Source: Faecalibacterium prausnitzii
Lineage (GTDB): Bacteria > Bacillota > Clostridia > Oscillospirales > Ruminococcaceae
Reading direction: 5' to 3'
DNA: 64,000 bases
Assembly (NCBI RefSeq): GCF_003287495.1
Contig: NZ_PRLE01000005.1
Location: forward strand, 1 to 64,000
Made by a program: the position numbers and the translations under genes. The notes beneath the pieces were generated by a model. It made no database searches and was not told where the DNA came from. It worked only from the letters and a program-made list of their open reading frames with translations. This document shows, piece after piece, positions 41,462 to 49,952 of the stretch (position 1 is its first letter; every line of letters starts with the position of its first letter).

Positions 41462-41572
41462 TTAGTGGGTGGCGGGCTTTTTTGCTGCCTGCTTCTTTTT
41501 CCACTCTGCCAGGTAGGCGGCCCAGATCGCTTTTTTCAAAGCGGCGGGGAGCTTGAAAAATTCGATGCTCAT
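41462..41572 (-). CDS. 36-residue basic peptide
   Basis: AAAGGAG precedes ATG 41572. The peptide starts MSIEFFKLPAALKKAIWAAY and ends with lysines and PATH: an amphipathic basic helix. It is the first gene after the operator cluster on the leftward side, so it is likely translated early in that operon. Unknown role. Confidence 0.58.
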   Translation of the reverse strand: MSIEFFKLPAALKKAIWAAYLAEWKKKQAAKKPATH

Positions 41573-41606
41573 GCGGCTTTTCTCCTTTCGCTGGTATTCA
41601 GCTTGC

Positions 41607-41743
41607 AACCCTGTACCGTGTCGCTTGCTGTGGCCTTACTCTAGCACGGTACAGGGTTTCTTGTCAAGCCCTGTACCGTGCTTTCTGCGTTTTGCACAAA
41701 ACCCTATACCGTGTCTTTGTGCAAATTGACACTGTACAGGGTT
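41607..41743. promoter_or_regulatory. Five-site operator cluster between divergent genes
   Basis: Five copies of AACCCTGTACCGTG-like sites: 41607-41620, 41645-41658 (inverted), 41667-41681, 41700-41713 and 41730-41743 (inverted). They fill the divergent promoter region between the leftward module and the ribbon-helix-helix gene, which is the probable binder and autorepressor. Confidence 0.7.
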
Positions 41744-41791
41744 CGGCGAAAATGCTATATTTTATATATAAAAATAAACAGGGGTAATATC

Positions 41792-42022
41792 ATGGCTGTA
41801 TCAGCAAGAAAAAGACTGAATAACGACAAATACAACGCAAAATGCACACAAATCAACCTGAAACCGTTGACCCCGGAAGCAAATGCAATAAAGGCCGCTG
41901 CCGCTGCCAGTGGGCAGAGCCTGCAGGGTTATATATTGCAAGCTGTCCGCGCCAGGATGGAGCAGGAAGGGCAGCCGTTAGAGATCGACCCGGCGGAATC
42001 CGGGGAAGAAGGGGGACTATAG
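41792..42022 (+). CDS. Arc-type ribbon-helix-helix regulator
   Basis: 76 residues. The strand CTQINLKPLTPEANAIKAAA followed by GQSLQGYILQAVRARMEQEG has the beta-helix-helix layout of Arc/MetJ regulators; the acidic tail is typical of small plasmid copy or antitoxin-type repressors. ATG 41792 follows AGGGG. It stands alone, divergent from the leftward module across the operator cluster. No toxin partner is adjacent. Confidence 0.72.
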   Translation: MAVSARKRLNNDKYNAKCTQINLKPLTPEANAIKAAAAASGQSLQGYILQAVRARMEQEGQPLEIDPAESGEEGGL

Positions 42023-42093
42023 GGGGTTACTGGGGGAGAGTTCTAGCCTGCTAGGTTAAAGCCCTACACCTGCCTCTCAATCCCGTTAGGTGG

Positions 42094-42739
42094 AGAATCT
42101 GACCCCTCCGGCAAACGGCAAAATTGACCCGGATGGAGCACCGCCAGCGTAGGCCGTGCCGCGCTGAAACGCCGCCAGCCGGAACCGTTGCGCCCGGATC
42201 AGGTGCAGCCCGGCCGACCCGGGTAAAGCGGGCAGAATACCCGGGTATAGCGCCCACCTCCTGCACCGGGACGCACCCCGCCGGAACCATTGCCGCCAGT
42301 GCAGACCAAAGGCCAGAGCAGCAGCGCACGCCGCGCCGTCTGCCCTGGTCTTTTTCTTTTGCCCATCTTCCCGCCGCTGGCCCTGCTGCCTGCCCTTTGC
42401 ACCGGATCGCCTGCCGGATCGGTGCGGATCAGTGACGGCCCGGCCCGGTCGATGACCCCGCCGGCACCCCGCCGCCGCAGCAGATCACCCCGCCCACCCG
42501 CACCGCCAGCCAGAAGCAGACCGACACCAACAGCACCGCCAGCGCCGCACCGATGACCCCGCAGCCCACAAGCTGCACAGCCTGCACACCCTGCCAGACC
42601 TCACAGCAGCCAGCAGCCCACCGCCAGCACCTACCGACACCGCACCCTGCCAGCCCTGCCGCCCACCTGCCGCAGCAGATCACCCCGCAAACAGCCCAAA
42701 ACCACCCACCGCAGCCCGCCGCCGGAGGGGTCAGATTCT
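42094..42739. repeat. C-rich 646-bp segment bounded by perfect 19-bp inverted repeats
   Basis: AGAATCTGACCCCTCCGGC at 42094-42112 is repeated exactly in inverted form at 42721-42739. Between them the plus strand is extremely rich in C and poor in G, and contains an internal direct repeat, CCGCAGCAGATCACCCCGC, at about 42473 and 42671. Reading frames on both strands are low-complexity Pro/Ala/Gln or Cys/Gly/Trp text without starts. It resembles a miniature inverted-repeat element, a structured RNA locus or an origin. Confidence 0.65.
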
Positions 42740-43251
42740 TTACCTGACCGGCATATGGCCTTTGCAGTATAGCCAATAGCTAGGCTATAGCCGCCTTATC
42801 TAACCCCCTGCCCCCTTCCTTCTCCGCCTCGACGGCCTGCCGCTGCCCTGGGCACCGCCAACCGGCGGCCCGGCACCGGCCCGGCCTGCCGTCGCCCCGT
42901 CCGGCCCCGCCGCCGGAAAGGTACTGCCCCCCGCCGGCGGGCGCGGTGCGGGTTCCGAAGCCCCAAAATTTTTCTAGGTTCCAAATTTTTTGAAGGGCTT
43001 CCGCGCTTTTGACCCACGAAAAGGGGGTACGGGTCAAAAAATTGTAAGTCCGGGGCGAACATGGCGGTAATGTCACCGGGATGGTGGACGCTTACAATTT
43101 GTAAGCAACTCACGTTTTGCCGGTGCCAACAAATCATTCCGGCGTGATCTTGTTGAGGTCAACAAAATCGGGATAGACCATCTTGCCGGGGCTGGCAAAA
43201 TGGTGGCTATGTCATAAAGTGTTTACATTTGAAAGCCCCAACCGGCAAAAG
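42740..43251. other. Gene-free region with hairpin and palindrome
   Basis: No gene. A strong hairpin TTTTGACCC/GGGTCAAAA is at 43007-43039. The palindrome GCTTACAATTTGTAAGC is at 43090-43106; a second copy with a changed central base, GCTTACAAGTTGTAAGC, is at 43353-43369 in the late leader. A half site TTGTAAG is at about 43043. Likely operators for a dimeric phage regulator. Confidence 0.55.
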
Positions 43252-43285
43252 ATAAGACGTTATAAGACGGTTTTGGTGCTATACT
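43252..43285 (+). promoter_or_regulatory. Probable late promoter with tandem activator sites
   Basis: TGCTATACT is an extended -10 (43277-43285). Just upstream ATAAGACG is repeated at 43252-43259 and 43262-43269, ten bases apart, so both sites face the same side of the helix. No -35 consensus is present. It stands about 180 bases before the first terminase gene. Confidence 0.6.
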
Positions 43286-43462
43286 TAGTACAGTGGAATT
43301 ATGGAGAGAGGCCCCACGGCGGCGAACCGAGAGGCCTTTTTCATACACTGTTGCTTACAAGTTGTAAGCGACCCGAAGAAATGCCGCAGGACCGGCGGCG
43401 AAACTGAATGCTCTGCCTGGATGATTTGCCAGACGGGGCATTTTTTATTGGAGGAAAACCAA

Positions 43463-44197
43463 ATGGCAAGGCGAAGCGATGAGCGCGATGCCGCCCGCGC
43501 TGAGTACATTGCCCGGATGGAGAAAGACGGAGAAGTGAATCTTCGGCAGCTGGCGGACGATCTCCATCTTAAATATGATACGGTCCGCCGCTGGAAGGCA
43601 AAGGACGGGTGGGGCCCGCCCGCACCCCGGAAGCCCGGCGGACAGCCGGGAAACAAAAACGCCGTGGGCAACCCCGGCGGCGGGGCACCTGTCGGGAATG
43701 AGAATGCAATGAAGGATGGAGCCTATGCGACCATCTTCTTTGACAAGCTCACCCCGGAAGAAAAACAGATCGTAGAGAATGCGCCCCGGAACAGCACCGA
43801 GCTGACTTCCCACGAAATCGGAGTGCTGCTGCTCCGGGAAAAGTACATTCTGGACAAGATCAAAGAGTATCAGGCTTTACCGCCAGACCAGATGATTACA
43901 TCCAGCGTCATGGATATGCGAGTACCCGGCGGACGTGGCAAGCGGAAGCGGGACGGCGCAAACCAGCAGATCGGTATGTATCAGAAGGAGACCCCGGCAC
44001 AGCGTATCTTGCAGCTGCAGGAAGCCTTGAACAAGATTCATGGCCGCATCCTGTCTGCGGCGGCCCAGATGCAGAAAAACGAAATGGACAAGCTGCACCT
44101 GGAAACCGAACAGCAGCGGATTGAATTGCTGCGCATCCGGGCGACCGGCGAGATCGGAGAACCGGGGGACGGTGACAAAGATGCTGTACACGAGTAA
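43463..44197 (+). CDS. Terminase small subunit, PBSX type
   Basis: 244 residues. N-terminal helix-turn-helix (EVNLRQLADDLHLKYDTVRR, about 20-40) and the phage-typical KPGGQPGNKNAVGNPGGG linker, then a helical body; this is the layout of PBSX/XtmA small terminases, which recognise packaging sites. ATG 43463 follows GAGGAAA. It overlaps the next, Nu1-like gene, so two small-terminase-like proteins are encoded in tandem. Confidence 0.75.
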   Translation: MARRSDERDAARAEYIARMEKDGEVNLRQLADDLHLKYDTVRRWKAKDGWGPPAPRKPGGQPGNKNAVGNPGGGAPVGNENAMKDGAYATIFFDKLTPEEKQIVENAPRNSTELTSHEIGVLLLREKYILDKIKEYQALPPDQMITSSVMDMRVPGGRGKRKRDGANQQIGMYQKETPAQRILQLQEALNKIHGRILSAAAQMQKNEMDKLHLETEQQRIELLRIRATGEIGEPGDGDKDAVHE

Positions 44198-44669
44198 GGC
44201 CGTTGGCGAATGGCTGGGCATCACTGACCGTCAGGTGCGGAACCTGCGGGATCAGGGCGTGCTGTCCGAAGTCCGGCCCGGCGTCTTTGACATGAAAGTC
44301 TGCGTCCGGCAATACCTGAACTTCAAGACCGGCAACAAAGACGACCAAGCCCGCCTTGTTGCTGCCCGTGCCGAGCGGGAGGAAACCCGCGGCAAGATCG
44401 AGAAAATGCGGATGGAGGAAGCCCAAGGCGACCTGCACCGCACCGAGGATGTGGAACGCGCCCTGAAAACCATCTTTGCAAATTTCAAGAACCGGCTGGA
44501 AACCATCCCGACAAAGTATGCAAATACTATGGCCCAGCTGACCGACCCGGCGGAAGCCCACGACATTCTGCAAAAAGCAGTGCAGGAAGCACTTGTGGAA
44601 TTGAGTGACCCCGAAATTGCGCTGGCAGCACCAGCGGGGGAGGAACCCGAAGATGAGCAGGAAGAATAA
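44181..44669 (+). CDS. Nu1-like DNA packaging protein
   Basis: 162 residues starting LYTSKAVGEWLGITDRQVRN, the winged-helix start of lambda Nu1-type small terminases, followed by a coiled-coil region (AEREETRGKIEKMRMEEAQG) and an acidic tail. It binds the cos-like site and hands DNA to the large subunit. Overlaps the previous gene by 17 bases. Confidence 0.8.
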   Translation: MLYTSKAVGEWLGITDRQVRNLRDQGVLSEVRPGVFDMKVCVRQYLNFKTGNKDDQARLVAARAEREETRGKIEKMRMEEAQGDLHRTEDVERALKTIFANFKNRLETIPTKYANTMAQLTDPAEAHDILQKAVQEALVELSDPEIALAAPAGEEPEDEQEE

Positions 44670-44847
44670 ATGCCGGGGCTGTGTCTGGGGCACCCGGCTG
44701 AATGAGATCCAGCAGTTCTGCCCGTTCGGCAGCTGTGTCATGAAAGGCGGCGGCAACAATGGCAATGATCCACCTGGAACCGCAGACTGCACAGATGTTC
44801 AGCCGGGCACTGGGTGCGCTGAAGCCGCCCCCGAACCTGACCCTTAG
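44653..44847 (+). CDS. Small Cys-containing protein between terminase genes
   Basis: 64 residues from ATG 44653, overlapping the Nu1-like gene and then the large terminase gene. KCRGCVWGTRLNEIQQFCPF and GSC provide four cysteines like a metal site; the last 30 residues are low-complexity because they overlap the next gene. Confidence 0.45.
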   Translation: MSRKNKCRGCVWGTRLNEIQQFCPFGSCVMKGGGNNGNDPPGTADCTDVQPGTGCAEAAPEPDP

Positions 44848-46597
44848 TCAGTGGGCAGATAACTACCGCCGCTTGTCGGCGGAAGCATCCGCAGCACAAG
44901 GCCGTTGGAATACGGACAACGCACCTTTCCAGCGGGAGATCATGGATGCCATCGGGGATGTCCATATCCGCAAGGTGGTAGCCATGATGTGCGCCCAGTC
45001 CGGCAAGACCGACGGCCTGATCCTGAATACCATCGGGTACTACATGAGTTACTACCCGGCCCCTATCATGATTGTGCAGCCTACGGTGAACCTGGGCGAG
45101 AGCTTCAGCAAAGACCGTCTGGCTACCATGATCCGGGACACTCCGGTGCTTCGGGGCCTTGTGGATAACAAGAGCCGCTACTCCGGCAACACGATCACGA
45201 AAAAGAACTTCGCCGGTGGTCAACTGACCATCGTTGGCGCAAACGCCCCGACCGATCTGCGCGGCCGCCCCATCAAGGTGCTGCTGGCGGACGAGGTGGA
45301 CGCTTACAAAGCCAGCGCCGGCAAAGAAGGCGACCCGGTCATGCTGGCCGAGCAGCGTCAAACGACCTACTGGGATTACAAGACGGTGCTGGTATCGACC
45401 CCCACCGACAAAAACAACAGCCGCATTTTGGACGAGTTCAACGCATCCACCCAAGAGGAATGGACGGTGCCTTGCCCGAACTGCGGCTTTTATCAGCCCT
45501 TTGTTTGGGACAACATGGTATTCGATAAAGACAAGTGGCCGGAAGGCGGCGTGCAATACCGCTGCGCCGAGTGCGGCTGCCTTGACAACGAATACCGCTG
45601 GAAGAAGAACAGCCTGAAAGGCAAGTGGCACGCAGAGCACCCGGAACGGGCGGTGCGGGGCTTCCACATGAACAAGATCGGCTCCACCCTCTGCGGGTGG
45701 GACAAGATCGTGGAGGACTTTATTGCCGCTGACCTGGATGCACAGCGCGGCGATTACGAGAAGATGCAGGTCTTTGTGAACACCGACCTGGGCTTGCCGT
45801 GGGAGGAACCGGGCGAAGCGGTGGAGGCAAACAACCTGCTGGACCGCCGCGAGTTCTACGAGGCCGAAGTCCCGGACGGCGTAGTGTACCTGACGGCTGG
45901 TGTCGATACCCAGGATAACCGCTTCGAGGCCGAAGTCGTGGGCTGGGGCATCGGCAAGGAAAGCTGGGGCATCCGGTATCAGCGCATCTACGGCGACCTG
46001 AAACGTGGGCAGGTCTGGGCAGATCTGGACGATTTCCTATCAAAGACTTGGAAAAAGAAGGACGGCACGGAACTGTCCCTGCGGTGTGTCTGCATGGACA
46101 GCGGCGGCCACTTCCCGGATCAGGTCATACGGTTCTGCAAAGAGCGCGAGGAACGGCACATCTGGCCCATCAAAGGCCGTGGCGGTATGGACGTACCATA
46201 CCTGCGCAACCCCACAAAGAACAACCGCGTAGGCGGCGAGCTGTTTACGCTGGGCGTTGATACCGGCAAGAACCATGTCCTTGCCCGGTTGAAGGTGCTT
46301 ATCAAAGGCCCGAACTACTGCCACTTCCCGGCGGCAGAGGATGCCGGGTATGACGAAAACTATTTCAAGATGCTTACTGCGGAGCACAAGGTCACACGCT
46401 GGAAGTCTGGCCGCAAGGTGGAGCGGTGGGAGCTGAAAGACCCGGCACAGAAACGTAACGAAGCGTTTGACGTTCGGAACTACGCAACGGCGGCGCTGGA
46501 AATCAGCAATCCCCCCGGTTTGGAGATCCCCGGAGAGGAAGCACCACGCCAGACCGCACCGCGCCAGTACCGCAGAAGAAGATCAGGAGGTATCTAA
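44759..46597 (+). CDS. Terminase large subunit, GpA family
   Basis: 612 residues, the ATP-driven packaging motor and nuclease of the lambda GpA family. Walker A-like CAQSGKT at 78-84, Walker B IKVLLADEVD near 172-181, a zinc-ribbon CPNCGFYQP...CAECGC near 240-275, and nuclease-region Asp residues in AGVDTQDNRFEAEVVGWG and VCMDSGGH. Full length for the family. Confidence 0.93.
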   Translation: MAMIHLEPQTAQMFSRALGALKPPPNLTLSQWADNYRRLSAEASAAQGRWNTDNAPFQREIMDAIGDVHIRKVVAMMCAQSGKTDGLILNTIGYYMSYYPAPIMIVQPTVNLGESFSKDRLATMIRDTPVLRGLVDNKSRYSGNTITKKNFAGGQLTIVGANAPTDLRGRPIKVLLADEVDAYKASAGKEGDPVMLAEQRQTTYWDYKTVLVSTPTDKNNSRILDEFNASTQEEWTVPCPNCGFYQPFVWDNMVFDKDKWPEGGVQYRCAECGCLDNEYRWKKNSLKGKWHAEHPERAVRGFHMNKIGSTLCGWDKIVEDFIAADLDAQRGDYEKMQVFVNTDLGLPWEEPGEAVEANNLLDRREFYEAEVPDGVVYLTAGVDTQDNRFEAEVVGWGIGKESWGIRYQRIYGDLKRGQVWADLDDFLSKTWKKKDGTELSLRCVCMDSGGHFPDQVIRFCKEREERHIWPIKGRGGMDVPYLRNPTKNNRVGGELFTLGVDTGKNHVLARLKVLIKGPNYCHFPAAEDAGYDENYFKMLTAEHKVTRWKSGRKVERWELKDPAQKRNEAFDVRNYATAALEISNPPGLEIPGEEAPRQTAPRQYRRRRSGGI

Positions 46598-46600
46598 ACA

Positions 46601-46837
46601 ATGCCGATCATCTCAAAAGAAGCCGCGCAGCGGCATCTTGATATGTGGATGGAAGCAGAAGCTGCTGTTTCGACAGGGCAAAGCTACCAGATCGAACAGA
46701 TGATGCTGACCCGTGCCAGTTTGAAACAGATCCGGGAGAGCATTATCTTCTGGGAAAAGAAAGTAGCCGAAGCGGAAGCAGAAGAAAAAGGCCGGGGCAG
46801 AAACCGAATCTACCACTTCTCGCCGCATGATGTGTAA
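46601..46837 (+). CDS. DUF6148 / gpW-like head-tail joining protein
   Basis: 78 residues: HLDMWMEAEAAVSTGQSYQI followed by a helical half, typical of DUF6148 proteins, which sit at the gpW position between terminase and portal in lambda-like heads. Starts three bases after the terminase stop. Confidence 0.75.
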   Translation: MPIISKEAAQRHLDMWMEAEAAVSTGQSYQIEQMMLTRASLKQIRESIIFWEKKVAEAEAEEKGRGRNRIYHFSPHDV

Positions 46838-46851
46838 GGACGGTGGACTAC

Positions 46852-48450
46852 ATGGCAAATATTCTGGATAAAGCCATTGCGGCAATCAGCCCTGAAAAAG
46901 GGTATCGCCGCGCTGTGGCACGCGCCGCACTGTCCGTCATGAACAACGGCACCGGCTACGGAAACTACGGAGCAAGCCGCATTTCACGCGCTATGCGAAG
47001 CTGGCACGTTGGCGGCGGCAGCGCAAAAGAGGATATCGAAGATAATCTTGATATTCTGCGCAAACGGAGCCGGGATGCTTATATGGGCATCCCTCTGGCA
47101 ACGGGTGCCATCAAGACCCTGCGCACCAACGTGGTGGGCAGCGGCCTTGTGCCGACCCCGCAGGTGGATGCGGACTATCTGCACTTGAACGAGGAACAGG
47201 CAGACAGATTGCAGGCGCAGATCTCCCGCGAATTTGAACTTTGGGCGGACAGCACCCTTTGCGATGCTGCTGGCATGGATAACTTCTGGCGGTTGCAGAC
47301 GCTGGCGTTCACCAGTTTCCTGATGAACGGCGATGTGTTTGCGGTGGTGCAGTTCGACGAACATCCGCACTGGCCGTATGCTCTGCGGCTGCGCCTGATC
47401 GAGGCTGATCTGATTTGCAGCCCTGACCGCACGGACATAATGGCACCCTGCACGATAGACAAGCATGACGTGTTCCAGATCGTGCAGGGCGTGGAAACGA
47501 ACCGGGACGGCGCGGTGGTGGCGTACTGGATAGCAAGTCGGCATCCGCTGGCTTACGACAGCACGGTGCCGCTGACATGGACGCGGGTAGAAGCCCGCGA
47601 CCCCGAAACGGGAGAGCCGAACATTCTGTGCGTCACACAGAGGGAGCGTGCCGGGCAGCGGCGCGGCGTGCCCTTGCTGGCTCCGGTGCTGCCCACGCTG
47701 AAACAGATGGGCAGATACACAGAAGCAGAGCTGGCGGCGGCTATCGTGGCATCGTCCATCACGCTGTTTATCAAGCATGAAAACCCGACCGGTCAGGCAC
47801 CGTTCGGCGAGGAACCGGCGGATAAGGCGGAGGACCCGAACACCCCGCCCGATGAACTGGGCATCGACCTTGCACCGAGCGCGGTGTTCGACCTTGCACC
47901 GGGAGAGAGCACGGATACGTTCGACCCGAAGCATCCGACCACGACCTTTGACGGCTTCATGTCGGCCATGTCCAATCAGGTAGCGACCGGCGTAGAGATC
48001 CCAAGTGAGGTGCTTTACAAGAAATTCAGTTCCAACTATTCCGCAAGCCGCGGCGCACTGAACGAGTTTTGGCGAACCTGCGGTGTGCTGCGGGATAGCT
48101 TTGCAGCGGACTTCTGCCAGCCGGCCTACGAAAAATGGTTTGCCGAGGCAGTAGCCCGTGGGCGCATCAATGCGCCCGGCTTCTTTGACGACCAGGCTGT
48201 GGCGAAAGCCTACATGGGCTGCACATGGAACGGTCCTGCACGCACCAATCTGGATGCCAAGAAAGAAATCGAGGCGGCGATTCTGCGTGTTCAGCAGGGC
48301 ATCAGCACAAATGAGCAGGAAACTGCACAGATGACCGGTGGAAACTGGCGGGCAAACATGAGGCAGCGCAAGAGCGAAATGGAAAAAATGAAGGAGGTAG
48401 GGCTAAATGAGCAAACCAAATTCCCGGACGAACCAGAAGATGACAAATGA
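46852..48450 (+). CDS. Portal protein, lambda gpB family
   Basis: 532 residues. RDAYMGIPLATGAIKTLRTN and NVVGSGLVPTPQ are family hallmarks; the portal forms the dodecameric DNA gate. I use ATG 46852 rather than GTG 46843 because of spacing from AAGGA. It overlaps the protease gene by 44 bases. Confidence 0.93.
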   Translation: MANILDKAIAAISPEKGYRRAVARAALSVMNNGTGYGNYGASRISRAMRSWHVGGGSAKEDIEDNLDILRKRSRDAYMGIPLATGAIKTLRTNVVGSGLVPTPQVDADYLHLNEEQADRLQAQISREFELWADSTLCDAAGMDNFWRLQTLAFTSFLMNGDVFAVVQFDEHPHWPYALRLRLIEADLICSPDRTDIMAPCTIDKHDVFQIVQGVETNRDGAVVAYWIASRHPLAYDSTVPLTWTRVEARDPETGEPNILCVTQRERAGQRRGVPLLAPVLPTLKQMGRYTEAELAAAIVASSITLFIKHENPTGQAPFGEEPADKAEDPNTPPDELGIDLAPSAVFDLAPGESTDTFDPKHPTTTFDGFMSAMSNQVATGVEIPSEVLYKKFSSNYSASRGALNEFWRTCGVLRDSFAADFCQPAYEKWFAEAVARGRINAPGFFDDQAVAKAYMGCTWNGPARTNLDAKKEIEAAILRVQQGISTNEQETAQMTGGNWRANMRQRKSEMEKMKEVGLNEQTKFPDEPEDDK

Positions 48451-49573
48451 TAAGTTTTGGCAGTTCCGCAATCTGGCCGGTGATGACCAGAAGGCGGAAC
48501 TTCTGCTTTACGGCGATATTTCCGAGCGCAGCTGGTGGGAAGATGCCGCGACCCCGAAACGGTTTGCGGATGACCTTGCCGCCCTGGGCGATGTGAAAGA
48601 AATCACCGTGTACATCAACTCCGGTGGCGGTGATGTGTTTGCAGCACAGGCCATTGGCAATATGCTGGAACGCAACGCGGCCACCGTGACCGCCCACATC
48701 GACGGCCTGTGTGCCAGTGCAGCAACCATTGTTGCCTGCCATGCAGACAAGGTGGTGGCGGCGGCAGACAGCAGCTACATGGTGCATCCGGTCAGTATGG
48801 GTGTCTGCGATTACCTGACCGCAGAGGATCTCAACAACTGCCTGAAAGCACTGGAAACCATCCGCAGCAGCATCGTCACCCTGTACGCCAAGAAGTCCGG
48901 CAAGACCGAGGACGAATGCGCCAAGTGGATGGATGAAACGAACTGGTGGACGGCAACGGAAGCCAAGGAGAAGGGCTTTGTGGACGAGGTGGACGACGAA
49001 GCGGACGATTCTGTTGTGGAGAACCGCAACGGCATCCTGTTCGTCAACAGCATCAGTATGAACACCCCGTTCAACAAAGCACCGAACTTTGTCAGAAGCC
49101 GGGTGGTGGATAAGACCACGGCCCAGCCTGAAAATACACCCCAGGCGGATCAGCCGGGGAACAAAACCCATGGGGAGGTAACAGACATGGACATTAAGGA
49201 CATCAAGACCGTGGACGATCTCCGCAAGGCGTGCCCGGATATGGTAGCCAAGATCGAGACCGAGGCTATCAATGCCGAGCGCACCCGCATTCAGGAGATC
49301 GAAAACGCCACTCTGCCCGGCGCGGAGGATGAAGCGAATGAGGCGAAGTTTGTGAAGCCCATTGATTCCGCATCCTTTGCGAAGGCCGTCATTGCCAGCA
49401 TGAAGGCAAAGCAGCAGAAGCAGAGCAAGGATTATCTGGACAAGGCAAAGGCCAACGCCCAGACTTCCGGCGCGAACAACATCACCAATCCGCCGCCCGC
49501 TGACCCGGATCCGAAGGACGCGGAAGCAAACGTTTTCCTGGCCGCAATCCGCAAGGCAAACGGTGTGAAGTAA
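48407..49573 (+). CDS. ClpP/S49-like prohead protease with scaffold-like tail
   Basis: 388 residues. The ClpP fold is at about 30-215 with YINSGGGDVFAA, catalytic Ser 104 in GLCASAATIV and His 127 in MVHPVSMG. The C-terminal ~130 residues are charged and helical (DLRKACPDMVAKIETEAINA), as in lambda gpC/Nu3 where a scaffold is fused to the protease. It would cleave scaffold and head proteins. Confidence 0.9.
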   Translation: MSKPNSRTNQKMTNDKFWQFRNLAGDDQKAELLLYGDISERSWWEDAATPKRFADDLAALGDVKEITVYINSGGGDVFAAQAIGNMLERNAATVTAHIDGLCASAATIVACHADKVVAAADSSYMVHPVSMGVCDYLTAEDLNNCLKALETIRSSIVTLYAKKSGKTEDECAKWMDETNWWTATEAKEKGFVDEVDDEADDSVVENRNGILFVNSISMNTPFNKAPNFVRSRVVDKTTAQPENTPQADQPGNKTHGEVTDMDIKDIKTVDDLRKACPDMVAKIETEAINAERTRIQEIENATLPGAEDEANEAKFVKPIDSASFAKAVIASMKAKQQKQSKDYLDKAKANAQTSGANNITNPPPADPDPKDAEANVFLAAIRKANGVK

Positions 49574-49586
49574 GGAGGAAAGAACC

Positions 49587-49937
49587 ATGAGCATGGATCT
49601 TGCAAGAAAAGATTTCAGCACCGCGCCGAAGTATTTCATTGCTGGCGTGGACATTGGTATCGCAAAGGCAACCAAGACCGCAAGCGAAGCTGTGGAGGCA
49701 CACGCCCCCGTGCTGATTGCAGACGGCAAGGTGAAGCCTATTGCGGCACCGGCAAGCGCAGGCACGGCAGTCCTGACCGGCCTGTACGGCATTACTGCTG
49801 ACAGCGCAGACGCAAACAAGGAAGTGCCGGTCTATCTGACCGGCGAGTTCTTTGCTGACGGCCTGGTGCTGCCCAATAACGTGAGCGTGGACGACGTTGA
49901 AGTTCCTCTGCGCAATCTGGGCATTTTCCTGAAGTGA
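49587..49937 (+). CDS. Head decoration protein, lambda gpD type
   Basis: 116 residues: short N-terminal arm and beta-rich body (APVLIADGKVKPIAAPASAG...YGITADSADA...VYLTGEFFADGLVLP). gpD trimers stabilise the expanded head. Located between protease and capsid genes as in lambda. Confidence 0.85.
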   Translation: MSMDLARKDFSTAPKYFIAGVDIGIAKATKTASEAVEAHAPVLIADGKVKPIAAPASAGTAVLTGLYGITADSADANKEVPVYLTGEFFADGLVLPNNVSVDDVEVPLRNLGIFLK

Positions 49938-49952
49938 TAGGAGGAAACAAAA

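Noticed and set aside
42094-42739. Proline/alanine-rich reading frames inside the C-rich segment
   Set aside because: All frames are low-complexity by-products of the C-rich composition, lack ribosome sites and run across the inverted repeats.
43301-43462. Upstream start for the small terminase gene at 43301
   Set aside because: The added residues cover the palindrome and leader; ATG 43463 has a strong GAGGAAA site and begins the recognised domain.
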